The notes: generated by a model from the letters alone, not told the origin. A stretch of DNA of 42,676 bases from Glaciozyma antarctica PI12 (GCA_002917775.1 KZ627160.1:577111-619786), one strand, 5' to 3'; counted from the stretch's first letter, positions 11,701 through 23,176 are shown. Translations and numbers: made by a program.

Positions 11701-12021
11701 GCCCCCCCACGCGCCTCACTGACTCTCCTCCGACGCCAACAGATCAGCTCCAAGCACATCAACTCGCTCGTTGAGCTCATCACCTCCAACATCGACAACA
11801 TCCACTCTACCGACGTCCACCCCTCCGCCGGCGCTACCTCGGGACTGATCGAAGGCGTCAATACGGCCGAAGCGGTCGTGCGACACTTCCGGAATACGTT
11901 GACGTACATCCAGGGGCGCAAGGATGGCTCGAGTGGCGGGGGGGATGCGGCGGCGGAGTCGGTCGCGAAGTTCGCGGGGGTGGATGTGGCGGGGCCGTTG
12001 TTGAAGTTGCAGGGGGTGTAA
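8736..12021 (+). CDS. VPS35: Retromer subunit VPS35
   Basis: Core alpha-solenoid of the retromer cargo-recognition complex (with Vps26 and Vps29) that returns receptors from endosomes to the Golgi. The product starts [19 protein letters not shown], then the conserved [38 protein letters not shown] and [20 protein letters not shown]. The Vps26-binding PRLYLM motif is present. [38 protein letters not shown] and the C-terminal repeats ([38 protein letters not shown]) follow, ending PLLKLQGV at TAA 12021. Oddities: the frame breaks near 9934-9966 and near 10490, and a TGA sits in frame at 10810-10812; the first two lie beside C runs and the third is followed closely by a G run. Flanking sequence on both sides stays strongly VPS35-like, so these look like base-call errors or very small introns rather than old decay. 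Confidence 0.92.
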
Positions 12022-12200
12022 TGGGGAGCTTTCGTGGGACGTTTTTAGTTTATGTTTGAGCAGCGGAGAGGTCTGCTTCATGAGGAGAGGGAGTTCGTGC
12101 GAGAGGCAGCTACTCGTGAGGGACGGCGCTGGTCGCGCAATTCTACGAAGCCATTGCTGGCGTTGAGTTTTACAGATACCTCGTCTACCTCCTTCCCAGC

Positions 12201-13706
12201 TCAGATCCCCGACCTGCCCCCCATCAGCAGAATCACTGATTCGGAAAACAAGAGTTAGCGAGCGTACCGCTGCCTCCAACCAAATCTGCTCACCCTTCTC
12301 GTACACCGTGAACACGATACCACCCGACAACTGCGACATAAACCCTATCAGCTCCTGGCCACTCACTTCGAAGCCGTGGTACGCACCACCAACCTCGCCA
12401 GCCTCGGCGTCGCTCCTCTCCAGAACTTGAAAACTCCCTCCTCGCTAAAGATGCGCGCAGCGCAGTGGAACGAATTTCGGTACTGCGTCTTCGCCTCAAG
12501 CGACTGCATACGAGTCTTGATGACACTGTAGATTTCTTCATCAGTTCTGCGCGCGGGAGAAGGAGAGGAGAGGACGAACTCGAGAGGCATTGTTGCGTAG
12601 ACGGTAACGACGCCGGCGATGGCTCCGATTCCAAAGGTGATTCCAGCGGGGAGGGTCTCGTTGGGTCGCGAGTTGCCTGCGACGAAAGACTAGGAGGAGG
12701 TTAGCGAGGATGGCGAAGGGGGAGGGCGGGACGGACTTTGAGAGTGCTGTAGGTCGTGAATCGGACGGCTGAGTTGGCTCCTTGTCGCATAGCCTAAATG
12801 GAGAGTTAGCTTAGGCTATGGAGAGAGACGAGCGCGAGACGCACGACAGGGAAAAGGCCGCGGTAAATTCCTCCGATACCCTCCTCTCGCACGATGCTGA
12901 CCGTGCCGTGAACGAGTCCCTTGTACCGAGGCACCTCGCGCTTTTGATCGTCAATCAACTTCGTCCTGCGGGGCGCGATCAGCTCCGAAGCTGCTCGGAG
13001 GAGGAGTCAAAGACGCACTTGATCGTTTCTGAAGGAGTGACCGCAAAGAGAGCTTCCATCATTCCTGCTCCGAGTCCAGCTGTTCCCCAAGCAGTGTCAG
13101 CTTCATCCCGCGGTGCTTGTCCCCTCCTTTGAACGTACCCAGCAAGCTCTTGGGTCCAGTCAACTTCCCCTACGTCAGGAGAGCAGTCTCATCAGCTCCT
13201 GCTCCCCCCTCCGAAGCTCAGCAGAACGAACCTCATCATTCACTAGGAGCTTCTTGAACTTGTCGTACGAGAAGAACCGCACACCCGCCTTGAGAGAGTT
13301 GCCCGCAACAAGAGCTCCGACACCGCTGTAGAATCCCTTGATCCCATGCCGTTGGAACGTCGTCTTGGTGATCGCTACAAGTCCCGGGGGCTGCAGAAAG
13401 CCCGTTAGCAAGCAGCCAACTCGCGCAGAGAGCTGTCCGGACCTTGCCGTCCTTCCGGTGCGCAAACTGGGATTCCGTCTTGAGGACTGGGGAGAAGGAA
13501 CCCATCAGCTCCGACGCTTCATCTTCCGAAGCGACGCCGAGTACGCACACTCAAAGGGGTAGGTAATGGCACCCTCCACTGCTCCTGCTGTCGCTCCCGC
13601 GATGAGTGCGAGTGCTGGGCTTTCGTTCTGCTCGACGCAACTCGGTGAGCTCGTGTGACTTGAGTTGTGGATGGAATCGGACCTTCTTGACGGGCTTGGA
13701 AGACAT
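12201..13706 (-). CDS. CTP1: Mitochondrial tricarboxylate (citrate) carrier
   Basis: Mitochondrial carrier family protein exchanging citrate/tricarboxylates across the inner membrane. The start at 13706 gives MSSKPVKK, an intron, then NESPALALIAGATAGAVEGA and the first carrier signature PFEFLK. The second repeat holds GIKGFYSGVGALVAGNSLKAG and FFSYDKFKKLLVNDE, then GLGAGMMEALFAVTPSETIKT (second signature PSETIK), YKGLVHGTVSIVREEGIGGI and YRGLFPVAMRQGANSAVRF. The third repeat has GIGAIAGVVTVYATMP, an intron-containing stretch, KTRMQSLEAKTQYRNSFHC and FKFWRGATPRLARLV, ending GGIVFTVYEKVILLMGG. The TPSETIKTKLI and RQGANSAVRF stretches are those of citrate carriers rather than other members. Stop TGA at 12201-12203. 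Its start is 161 bp from HEM4 on the opposite strand. Confidence 0.92.
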
Positions 13707-13867
13707 GGTGCCGTGGTATGAGTCTACAGAAGAGTTACGCGGGCGGGAGTGGCTGTTCCGAGTGGCCTGGGCGAGATCGAGAGAAGGAGGAAGAGCCACT
13801 CTGCGCCGAATCGCGTCTTTGACCCTTGTCCTCTTGCGCTCACCCACCAGCCCAGAGGCAGGACAGG
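13707..13867. promoter_or_regulatory. Divergent promoter, citrate carrier / HEM4
   Basis: 161 bp between opposing start codons (13706 minus, 13868 plus). No TATA box seen. Pairing of a mitochondrial carrier with a heme-biosynthesis enzyme could allow co-regulation with mitochondrial metabolism, but that is only an inference from layout. Confidence 0.4.
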
Positions 13868-14743
13868 ATGGTACGCCACATTATCCTAGTCAGAACACCT
13901 CTCGAGCCAATCTCTCAAGATCCCTACCACTCGATCCTCTGCAACCACCTCTCCGCCACTCCTCACCACCTCCCCGTCCTCAGCACCACCTTCCTCGACT
14001 GCCTCTCCCTCTCCGCCCTCATCGCCGCCGGCCCCTCCCAGTGCTACTCAGGCGTAATCATTACCTCCTGCCGCTCCGCTCAAGCCTGGTCCCACGCCGC
14101 CGACTCGACCCACCCCGCCTGGTCCTCGATCCCCTTCTTCGTCGTCGGCCCAGGGACGCGCGATGCCGTCCTCCGCCTGGAACCGGTCCCCTCTCCCACC
14201 ATCCTCGGCGCCGGCTTGACAGGATCAGGAGAGAAATTGTCGTCGTTCATCGCGGAGCATTTCGGTGGGGAGACGCCGGAGCTGCCGTTGTTGTACCTCG
14301 TCGGCGACAAGAATCGGGATACTATCCCGCGGTTGCTAGCGGACGCGGGGATCAGTCTGGTCAAGCAGCAGGTGTACGAGACCTGTCCAGCGGGGGACGT
14401 CGAGACGCGGTTGGGGGAGATCATCGACCGGATCTTCGAAGCTCGGTGCGAGGGGGAGGAGTGCCCTACGATCTGGTTCGCGCTGTTCTCTCCTAGCGGC
14501 GCGAAGCACTGTCTTGGGGTGTTGAGGATGAAGGCTATGCTGCGGTGTAGGAGGGAGAGGGAGGAGCTCGAGGCGAGGGAGGAGGCGCCACCACCGAGGA
14601 TCAAGTTGGCTGCGATCGGGCCGACGACGAGGGCGTATGTGGAGGGGGAGGAGGGACTATTCATGCATGCCGTCGCTTTGAGCCCGGATCCGCTAGATTT
14701 GCTTCGCGCGATGATGGAGGGGAGGGAGGAGGAGGATGAGTGA
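13868..14743 (+). CDS. HEM4: Uroporphyrinogen-III synthase
   Basis: Cytosolic heme-pathway enzyme that cyclises hydroxymethylbilane to uroporphyrinogen III with inversion of ring D. A single uninterrupted frame of 291 codons, rare in this intron-rich window. It begins MVRHIILVRTPLEPISQDPY, a typical first strand of the two-lobed HemD fold, then GVIITSCRSAQAW (start of the VIFTS-like motif), IPFFVVGPGTRDAV, ILGAGLTGSGEKLSSFIAEH, LLYLVGDKNRDTIPRLLADA (the LxLxGxxxR region), YETCPAGDVETRL, IWFALFSPSGAKHCLG (FxSPSG motif) and KLAAIGPTTRAYVEGEE (AIGPTT motif). The length agrees with fungal Hem4. The last codons contain ATGAGTGA, so a possible downstream ATG at 14738 overlaps its stop. Confidence 0.93.
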   Translation: MVRHIILVRTPLEPISQDPYHSILCNHLSATPHHLPVLSTTFLDCLSLSALIAAGPSQCYSGVIITSCRSAQAWSHAADSTHPAWSSIPFFVVGPGTRDAVLRLEPVPSPTILGAGLTGSGEKLSSFIAEHFGGETPELPLLYLVGDKNRDTIPRLLADAGISLVKQQVYETCPAGDVETRLGEIIDRIFEARCEGEECPTIWFALFSPSGAKHCLGVLRMKAMLRCRREREELEAREEAPPPRIKLAAIGPTTRAYVEGEEGLFMHAVALSPDPLDLLRAMMEGREEEDE

Positions 14744-15274
14744 GGAGGGAGGCACGACCACATCTCCAGCTACGAAGGCGCTGGATGAACTACAGGTGCG
14801 CTCTCGGTCTGCTTGGGAGGAGTTAGGACTGACTTTATATAGTGTTAGGAACCGTCGAACGACGATCATAGGCGACTGAGCGATCTCACGCCGGCGAACA
14901 TCACTTCCTCGCACACAACGCCACTCGACGTGAGCACTTCTACTTTTACCGAGTGGTTGGTGGCTAACTTGACCTCGTGCAGAGAGTCGAATGCGGAACG
15001 CGCCGCTTCGGGAAACCAGGCCGCAAGTCGCAGCCGGAGAGCGGGAGAGAGGAATCTCGATATTGCAGAATCAAGCTCGTTTTATTCAACACCTTCTGCC
15101 GCTCTCGCTTCTCGCGCTCCCCGCCCTGCTCCTCCTTCTCCCGCTTCCTACATCGTTCCCGCTCCCAGCTCCGCTCCAGCGACAACGAGCTTCTGCCCGC
15201 CGTCTTGCGAAGGCCTTTGCTCTAGGAAGATGCTGTGGAAGGGGATGCGCCGAGGGGGGCACGTGAAGGGCTGA
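14738..15274 (+). CDS. Uncertain small gene overlapping the HEM4 stop
   Basis: A candidate only. An ATG at 14738 (inside HEM4's last codons, different frame) opens MSEEGGTTTSPATKALDELQ, followed by a GTGCGC...TTAG intron, then EPSNDDHRRLSDLTPANITS and a second intron (GTGAGC...GTGCAG, about 14931-14983). After that, three frames stay open, ending at 15225, 15266 or 15274. One of them (via a weak GAG acceptor) contains ERGISILQNQARFIQHLLP followed by a strongly Leu-rich hydrophobic run that would suit a tail-anchored membrane protein; another gives a Ser/Ala-rich soluble tail. The intron signals are good, so transcription is likely, but the protein is not settled and no family is recognised. 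It could instead be HEM4's 3' UTR. Confidence 0.25.
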
Positions 15275-15579
15275 GTCAGGGAGTGCAGGGAAAACTGGTA
15301 GCCTGGAGAGGGGAAGGCTTCAGGATAGCGCAAGGTCTGCGACCTTGTTTCGCGTCCTTCGCGCTCTGTTCTCTCGCAGACGTCCGGGACGTGTCTGGAA
15401 TGTAAGAGGGTATAGTACAGATTTGCGGCAAGATGAAGTTGATGCAAGGGGTATCTAGGAGAGCTCTGGATATTCTACTGAGGGGAGAAACGGAGCAAGT
15501 GGGGGAGATAAACAGAAAGCACGGACAGTGAATGAGAGGGGGGAAGGGGGGACGAATGAACGTGGTGTGTAGGAATCGG
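15275..15579. other. Intergenic region between the HEM4 side and the RasGEF 3' end
   Basis: About 300 bp with no supported gene. It holds the converging 3' ends of the plus-strand HEM4 unit and the minus-strand RasGEF gene. I see no clear hairpin or repeat. Confidence 0.5.
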
Positions 15580-18500
15580 TCAAGCCTGCGCCAACCTCAA
15601 CGAGCACTCGCGCATCACGCTCGGTTCCAAACAGCGAATCTTGAGGCACTTGAAGTAGACGTTCGGGTCAACCTGGTACGGGTACCCCTCGGCAAACTCC
15701 TGGAACGCCAGGACGCGCTGAACGATACCGGCCATGAGGCCAAACTTGTGCACGTTGACGAGTGGGCGGAGGGGAATATCGTCGGGGAGGTGGGGGAGGT
15801 GGGCGAAGGCGTAGGGGTTGGCGACGTGCGAGAGGGAACCGGTCTCGTCGACTGAGGCAGGGGTGTTGGTGGAGGTGGGGTCGAGGAAGGTGGGGAGTTC
15901 GGCGTTGAGAGTGAGGTCGCGGAGGAAGAGGCCTGCGGAGAGCGCGGCGGGTCAGCGGGCGGTCGGAAAGGGAAGATGAACGCTGCGCACCGAGGAAGGG
16001 GATGCAGCCCGTGGGTGGGGGAGCCGCCTTGCCACCTCGCGAGGGTGTTGCCCTGGGAGGCATCGAGGAAGGTCCTCGCTGACCAGGCGGTCCGTACTCG
16101 GTGATCAAAGCCGTCGTGACTTCGCGAAGGTGCTTGAACTGTGCGAGACACGATTAGCAACTGGCGTGATGGGCGGGAGGAACTCTGAACGTACGTTGCG
16201 CAGGTGCGAGACAAAGATCTTCATGCTCCTGAACTTGCGCATCTCCCACGTCGGTACGCGCGCCCACGTCTTCTTCAGCCGCTCGACGTCGGGGGATTGG
16301 AGACCGTGGATGATCTGGGTGAGCGTCTGAAAGTTGGACTGGCAGTAGCATTTCTGCGGAGAGAAGTGGCGTTAAACGACGCCAGCGCATCGACGAGCGG
16401 GGGGAGGACGTACGAAGGCGAGACGGATGAACTTGGCGATGAGCGCAACCCGTTCGTCAGGGTTATTGGTGAGAACGATCTGCACAACTTCGTCAGCCGC
16501 GCACAAAAGCTACGAGAGCGAAGGAACTCACCTCGGAGCAAACCCAGTTGGCGGTGAGGTTGAACCTCGCAATAACAGCCTGCACGTCCGAATGCGCCCT
16601 GTCGCCATTCGCCCTCGCCATAAGGTCGAGCTTCCTCCGCTCCTTAAGGTACGCCTCCCAATCCAGCACCTCGGAATGATGCGACCTATCCCTCCACGTC
16701 CCACCGACGAGCTCCTGCCAGCCAAGCACGCGCAGCATATCTCGTTCGACGAGGCAGAACTGCTGTGCGAGGACCTCGGTACGGCAGAGGAGTAGGAAGG
16801 ACCGATGAGTTGGAGGAGAGATGCCTGGGCGGGCGGAGAGGGGGCGGGAGACGGCGGCGAAGAGTTGGCTGAGCGAGGGCTTGCGAGCGAGGCCCATTTT
16901 CCGCCCGAGGCTTCGCTTGGGATCCGTCTTCGGTTCGCGTGGAGAGGCGGGAGAAGAGGTGTGGTGCGAGGGAATGAGAGTGATGAGGGCGGCGGCGACG
17001 GAAGCTTCTCGCATGGGAAGGAGGGCGGGGGCTTCGATCGATGCCTTCGAAGGGGCGATAGACGCGGACGGCGAGCTGGTCGTCGAAAGCGCGACCGATG
17101 CCCTCCTCGACTCGCCGCTCGAGCCGACGTCGTCCTGCGTCGAAGCGAGCGAGAGCTTGAGCCGCTCGAGCTGCGTACTCTTCTCCATCTGCCGCTCGAC
17201 GCGCCTCGCCTTCTCCTTCTCCTTCGTCTCGTCGACGAGGCCTTCGAGCCTTCGCAGCGCCGCCTCGACGTCCCCAGGCTCGTCGTCGTCGCTATCGAAC
17301 ATGCCGTCGAGGATAAAGTTGGGAACGATCTGCACACCGGCAGGCAGGTCGTCGTCGTCGGACGAGATCATCGAGTCGCGGTCGAGCCGAACGGGCGAGC
17401 CGTACGACGAGACCGAGTCGATCGAGTTCCTAAATGGACCGGGGGCGAGGTTCTTGAGCGTCGTCGCGAGGCGGAGGTTTTGCGCGGCGGGAAGGCGCTT
17501 GAGCGTCTTCTTGACCTCGACGACGTCCTCGTCCTCGTCCGAAAGGTCGAGGTCGTCGAGTTCGATTCGAGCTGATCCGGGGCGGGTGAAAAGAAATGAG
17601 TTGGCGGGCTGATCGAGGAGGTCGTAGGCGTCTCCGCCGAAGTGGTGGAGAGTGCTGAGGCGCGAGAAGACCGACTTGATCGGCTGGCTCCTCTTCTCCT
17701 GGTCGATGGTCGAGGGAGCGTTACGAGCGAGATCGATCTCGTGAACGACGGCCGCGTCGACGATTTCCTTCTCCTCGAAAGAGCTACCGAGAGGGGTGGG
17801 GTTGAACTCCTCCGATGGCGTCGAATCCGTAAGCGACGTCCTCGATTCCTCGAGTCCCGGGACGTCCGCATCGCTCCCTCGAGGGATATCGTAGAACTCG
17901 AGGTAGCGATCGAGCCCTCCCTTGATCCAAAGGAGGTCTCCCGTATCGCTATGCTCGAACTCGACCTCGTCGAACGCCTCCGAGTTGACGCACGAGTTCA
18001 TGGCAGGGTTCGCGCTCGTCGTGCGGTTCCCAAGCATCCGCTTGAAGCGTCCGAACGTCCCTAGGGCGGAGGTAAAGGAGCGAGCGATGGCGTTCTGCGA
18101 ATTGGGGAGGGGGAAGTTGGAGGAGGCGGAGAAGAGGAGAAGAGGAGCCGGTGGGTCGCAAAGTCGGGAGAGCGTGGGGGTTCGACGGCCATTTTGGAGA
18201 GGAAGGCGAAGCCAGCGGCGGTTTCCTGAGGTACGGGATGAGGAGGGGAGGTAGGGCTGAGGCCAGCGGTGGCAGAGGCGGCCGCGAATTCGAGGTCGAC
18301 GTCCTCGTCATTCGAAGGCCTTGCTTCCCCCTTCGACGACTCCCTAATCTCCTGAACGGTACTGGGATCCGGCGCGACCGATCCCGCCCTCACTCGTCCC
18401 GTGAGCACCCTCGCCGCCTCAGCCGTCTCGCCCGGTCCCAGCGCGACGTGCATCTCCTTGAGCCTCCGCACGAGCTTCTTGAGCCCCTTGATCAATCGTT

Positions 18501-20765
18501 GATCCTTGGGACTCTGGCGAATTCGTTCCTCGCGCGACGAGGCGTTGAGCCAGTCCGTCAGCGCCGTCCTCAGGCGTCGGTCGGGGATGAAGTCGTCCGT
18601 AAAGTGGTTTAGGAGCCAGTGGCGAATGACGACGAACGTACGAACGCGTACGATCCTCCTGCCCGCTTCGTCCTCGGGGGACGACGCCTCGGACATGGCC
18701 CAATCGAACCTCGTGATAAGGAGTCGCAGGAGGTCGAGCGGGCGAACGAACGATCGGTACGTGAGGAAGAACCCGCTGAGGAGGTCCGCCTCGATCTTGC
18801 TCGTGAGTTCGGCGACCCAGCGCTCGACGGTGGCGGCCATGAGGACGCGGTTATGCGGCGCGTACCCTCCTCCAGAGCTGACCGAGTCGCGCACGCTCGT
18901 CGCAGGCGAGCTATCACCATTCGAGGCGTACGATCGACGATCCTTGAGACTCCATCGCTTCGAGCTCGACGTAGCTGGGCTCCCTCGATCGCTCGCCGAC
19001 GTCGTCGGACTCCCAATATCCATCTCCTGCGCGATGGTCCCTCGCTGACCGCTCGACCTCGGCGTCGAGGGAACTGTCGGCCCTTCGCGCTCCCAAATGA
19101 CGAATCTCGGGTCGTCCGCCAGAGCCATCGAGACGCTGATGCTCTGCGCCTCTGCTCTCGCCGGGTCGGATAGGGACGAGTGGGACGACGCGCGGTCGTG
19201 TGATCGAGTCGAATGGGAGGAGAATGCCGGCGGGAGGCCCTGGAAGATGTCGAAGACGGTCGGGTCGGCGAACCGGCTCCGTTTGGGGCGTCGCGTCGTG
19301 TGCCGTCCATCCTCTGCCTTCGCCGTACGGATCGAATCGCTCGAAGCGACTTCGCGCATCGTTCCGAGGATCGTCGTTAGAATCGTTGGAAAGGTGGGAA
19401 GGAGGGGGAGGAAGATTGGCGTGGTGGAGGGATGGCTGGGGAGTAGGAGATGGCGAGAAGGAGTGCTCTGGAGAGTCGGAGATGGCAGGGTCGAAAGGCG
19501 GGAGGGTTGCGAGAGCTTGCACTACTAAACCAGAGTTTAGAAATCAGCAGAACACTCTCGTGGCGGAGAAAGATACGTACGATCCTCAGGCAAGTCGGTA
19601 GTGTCCTCCACCTGGTCCAGCAGCGCCTCCTCCTCGTCCTCTGCTCCTCGCAGCACCCCAGGCAAGCCCAACTGTGCCGTCCCAGCTTTCGTCCTATCTT
19701 CAAACGCTAGTGGTTCTCTCCTGGAAACCGGTGCTCCCGCCAACGATCGCGCAGGAGGTGTACTGCTCCACCCCAGCAAGCGGCCCAGGACGTCTCCTTG
19801 GGAGCCGATCGCCGCGTTGCTCGACTTGGACCTCGCGAGGTTGCTGCTTGAAGGAGTTTGAGCGGAGAGGGAAGGGGTTGAGCCTACGCGGCGGAGGGAA
19901 GGAGTGGCGCGGAGGTGGGTGGGGTCCTCAGCTGGAACGCCGGAGCCGAGACCGGAATTACGGAGAGCGGGGATGGAGCGGGAGGGGCGAAGACTCTTCT
20001 TCGCTGCTGGAGAACGCTGAGGAGAGGCGGCGTGTAGGGCGAAGGTTGGATTGGCGAGGACGTGAGGCGCTGGAGGCTGGTGAGAGGGGCGGGCAAAGGG
20101 AGAGTGGGTTGAGGTGGGCGAGGTAGAGGGCAAAGGGGGGAGTGGTTGAGGAGATGGAGGACGAGAGCGTGGCCTGCGGGGTGAGAGTGGTCAGCGGCGC
20201 GCTCGACTGGCTGGTCCAGAGTGGGGAGGACTGCTGGACGACGAGTCGAGCTCCTGGGACTGGCTGAGGCCCAGCTAGAGAGCTCTCCAGTAGATCCCCC
20301 CCTCTAGTGCCTCCCACCGCACGCTGCTAGCGACCCAAGTGCGTCCTCGTCCGTTGCGGGATCCGAGCAGACGGCGGGCGTCTCATCAACAAGCGCAAGG
20401 CAAGCCTGAGGCCACTCCAGCTCCCAGCGTCTCCCCACTCTTTCCCTCCCTCAAACCAGAGCCAGAGTAACTCACCTGATGCGATACATCTTGCGTCCCC
20501 CCTCCTCCCTACTCTGTACACAGTACTCCTCCGCCCCTTGCTCCCCATACCACTTGGCAAGCGCGTTCGCCGCCACCTCACTCGTCGTCTCCACAAACGA
20601 CCCATCCGTAGCGATCGCGAGATCCCTGTGGCCTCCCCCTGCTGGATCAGACGCGAGGCGAGGGCCAGGTGACGCTTTGGTGAAAGGGTGAGGGAGGCGG
20701 ACGCGTGAGCGCTTGGTGGTGAGAGCAGGAGAGGCGGGAGATGAGGAAGGGGAGGAGGAGGGCAT
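15580..20765 (-). CDS. Large Ras-family guanine nucleotide exchange factor (Cdc25-type)
   Basis: Exchange factor for a Ras-like small GTPase. Start at 20765 (MPSSSPSSSPASPALTTKRS) in a strong CACC-ATG context. The N-terminal third is Ser/Pro-rich and probably disordered. Around 18800 the RasGEF_N domain is plain: LLSGFFLTYRSFVRPLDLLR, FVVIRHWLLNHFTDDFI, LTDWLNASS. A long disordered and acidic linker follows (16900-18000, with the exon KMANAIARSFTSALGTFG). The catalytic Cdc25 domain lies at about 15600-16800: EVLAQQFCLVERDMLRVLGW, ARFNLTANWVCSEIVLT, RVALIAKFIRLAFKCY, SNFQTLTQIIHGLQSPDVER, PPTGCIPFLGLFLRDLTL, ending CSLRLAQA (TGA 15580-15582). Splicing near 19314-19350 and 18060-18200 needs GTCG-type donors. 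Exon 2 (just below 20470) is unresolved. Whether the target is Ras, Bud1/Rsr1 or, as for Lte1, a mitotic GTPase cannot be told from sequence. Confidence 0.88.
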
Positions 20766-21716
20766 GGTGGGGGTTGGTCGTTGCGTGGTCGTGGGAGGGG
20801 ACGTGGGTGGTCGTTATGCGTGCTTGGAGGTGACTTAGTACGCCATGAGGATGCGGTTGGCTCGGAGGGGTGGACTTGAGTGGAGAAATGCTGCTGCTCT
20901 AAGTGCCTTTACACGCGGTCAGTTGGCGTAAGGAGAGAGGGAGGAGAGGACGCACACAGGCGCTTGAGGTCTCAGGTTGAGTAGGCGGTCCCAGCTGTTC
21001 TGACGGAGTCGATTGACGAGCCTCAGGGAGCGGGACGGAGGACTTGGAAGGGCTTAAACAACAAGGCGGGAGATGGAAGCTAGGCGCGCCAGGTGGAACG
21101 AGGAGAGGATTCAGAGAGCAACCGCGCTTGTCGACGACAAGCTTGTATTTTGCTTTTGCCACAGTTAGCCGTGCTCGGAGTACGATGTACGTTCTTATCA
21201 GCAGTCTTATACAGCGAACAAGTGGTTCTGTATTGAGCTGCGAAGTAGTGCGGTCCATTCCTCCACTCCGACTGCAGCAGCGTCCGAGTCGGCGCCCGTT
21301 GGTTCTTTCGGCGAAAGCTCTCTCGAACGTAGAGTGGTTCCTCCTTGGTACAAACCTAAGAAGTTCCACTAAACAAGCAGGGAACGAGCGAAGCCAAGAA
21401 CCGGAAGCTTCCCTCCCTGTCACTACGCAGCGCACGTAGCGAGCCCGAACCCCGACGTCGTCTCCGAGATCGACTGCTGGATCGCGTCTCTCCCCCTCCC
21501 ACATCCCTCCTGCTTGCTGGTTAGCGCCACACACAAGCAAGTGAGTAGCTACCGTCCAGCCGACTCCCTCTCTTGCTAACACCACGGCCGCTCCAGCCTC
21601 CCCTCCCGCCCCCTCGTCCAGGCTCCGTCCACCAAGCGCGCGCCTGCCGCACTCCGAACCTCCCTCCCAGCCAACGAAGCGCCTCCACCACTCACAGCAA
21701 CCTCCACCTGACCACC
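20766..21716. promoter_or_regulatory. Long divergent intergenic region, RasGEF / DUF1295 enzyme
   Basis: About 950 bp, the longest clear gap in the window, separating two divergent start codons (20765 minus, 21717 plus). Small open frames exist on both strands (for example 21044-21439 and 20899-21585) but none has splice support, recognisable motifs or a convincing amino-acid composition. Base composition is somewhat less skewed than in coding parts. It likely holds both promoters and long 5' UTRs; the segment 21540-21600 carries GTGAGT and GCTAAC...CCAG-like splice signals, which suggests a spliced 5' leader of the plus-strand gene. Confidence 0.45.
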
Positions 21717-23176
21717 ATGTCAGAATCCACCGCCGTCCTCGACGGCTTCTACCTCTCCATCACTTTCCTCATCTCTCTCGGACTGCAAGGAACGCTCTTC
21801 CTTGTCAGTTTCGCGTTCCAGACGGACAAGTTCACCGACCTAGGAGGCGCTACCAACTTCCTCATTCTCGCGTTGTTCACGCTGTTCGCCGGAGCGGGGG
21901 CGACGTTCCAAGCGCGCAACCTTATTGCGAGGTCAGTCCTATGGCCTTGACTGAAGAGCTCCGGCTGACGCGCGCTGCAGTATCTTTGTCGTCGTATGGG
22001 CCTTGCGTCTTGGTGGCTTCCTCCTCTTCCGCGTCCTCAAGACTGGAAAGGATGGCCGGTTTGACGAGATGCGAGTGCGTACCTCCCTACCTCCCTCCTA
22101 GCATGCGCACTGACGCTTACTCCTTACAGCCCCATTTCTTCCGCTTCATGGGCTTCTGGTTGTTCCAGGTGCGTGCTTTGTTCAAAATCTCTCCAGAACT
22201 TCGGCTAACGAACGAACGTAGCTTTTCTGGGGTGCGCCACGCCCGTCAATCTCCCCAGTGTGCCATCTAACAAACCTCCATAGTCTGGACCGTCTCGCTC
22301 CCTCTCACGATCCTCAACTCGCCCAACGTCTCCGACCTCGGGAGCCGCGTCAAGTTCGGTACCGCAGCCGTACGTCCCTCTCTCCTCCCTCTCGCTCCTC
22401 TCCTCACTTCAAGCACAGGACATCATTGGAATGATCATGTTCCTCCTCGGTTTCCTCTGTGAATCGGTCGCAGATCAGCAGAAGTACAACTACAAATCCA
22501 ACAAGCCTCCCCGCGGATCCATCAACGACAAAGGCGTCTGGGTACGTCCTCTCCCTCCTCTCCACCGCCCGTACTAACACTCACAAAACAGCACTACACC
22601 CGCCACCCCAATTTCTTCGGCGAGATCTTCCTCTGTCCGTCCTCCCTTCCTTTCCCAGTCAACAGCGCTGACCCAGTTCACAGGGTGGGGAATCTGGGTC
22701 CTCTGCCTCTCCCCCGCTCTCGCCTCGGACGCTCTAAGCCCCTCCGCCCGCCACGCACTATACGGCTCCGTCGTTGGCCCGATCTTCATATCTCGTGCGT
22801 CCCTCTCCCCCCTCTCTCACCCCTCTAACCCCGCTACAGTCCTACTATTCTTCATCTCTGGACTCCCCCTCGCTGAGAAACCTACGGCGGAGAAATACTT
22901 CCTCATGACCCATGGTCTCCGCCCTGAATCAGGGGACAAATGGGCTGAATACCAGGTCCGTCCCTCCACCTCCCTCGCTGGCAGCGCTAATGAGAGCAGG
23001 CCTACCTCCATCGCACGTCGATCCTCTTCCCGATCCCTCCGGTGGTGTATCGACGGATTCCCGAGGTCGTGAAGAGGACGGTGTTGCTGGATTTACCGTG
23101 GTTTGGATTTGAGGAGGGGAGGGATGGGCCAGCGGCGTTGGAGAAGGAGAAGAATAAGGCGGCGGAGAGGGCGTAG
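21717..23176 (+). CDS. DUF1295 / steroid 5-alpha-reductase-like membrane protein
   Basis: Multi-pass membrane enzyme of the DUF1295 family, related to 3-oxo-5-alpha-steroid 4-dehydrogenases and to isoprenylcysteine methyltransferases. Start ACCACC-ATG at 21717 gives MSESTAVLDGFYLSITFLIS, then helices in GLQGTLFLVSFAFQTDKFTD, FLILALFTLFAGAGATFQAR and FVVVWALRLGGFLLFRVLKT. The NADPH-binding C-terminal region contains VADQQKYNYKSNK, the diagnostic HYTRHPNFFGEIFL motif, GWGIWVLCLSPALA, LPLAEKPTAEKYF and PVVYRRIPEVVKRTVL. About eight introns of 45-60 nt. Stop TAG 23174-23176 after KNKAAERA. The arrangement (xYTRHPNFFGE, then a Gly-Trp segment) matches fungal DUF1295 proteins; the substrate is unknown. 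Confidence 0.9.

Noticed and set aside
16805-17612. Long plus-strand open frames opposite the RasGEF gene (256 and 263 codons)
   Set aside because: They are antisense shadows: the minus strand shows continuous RasGEF coding with family motifs, while the plus frames are Arg/Ser-rich, have no splice logic and overlap each other in different frames.
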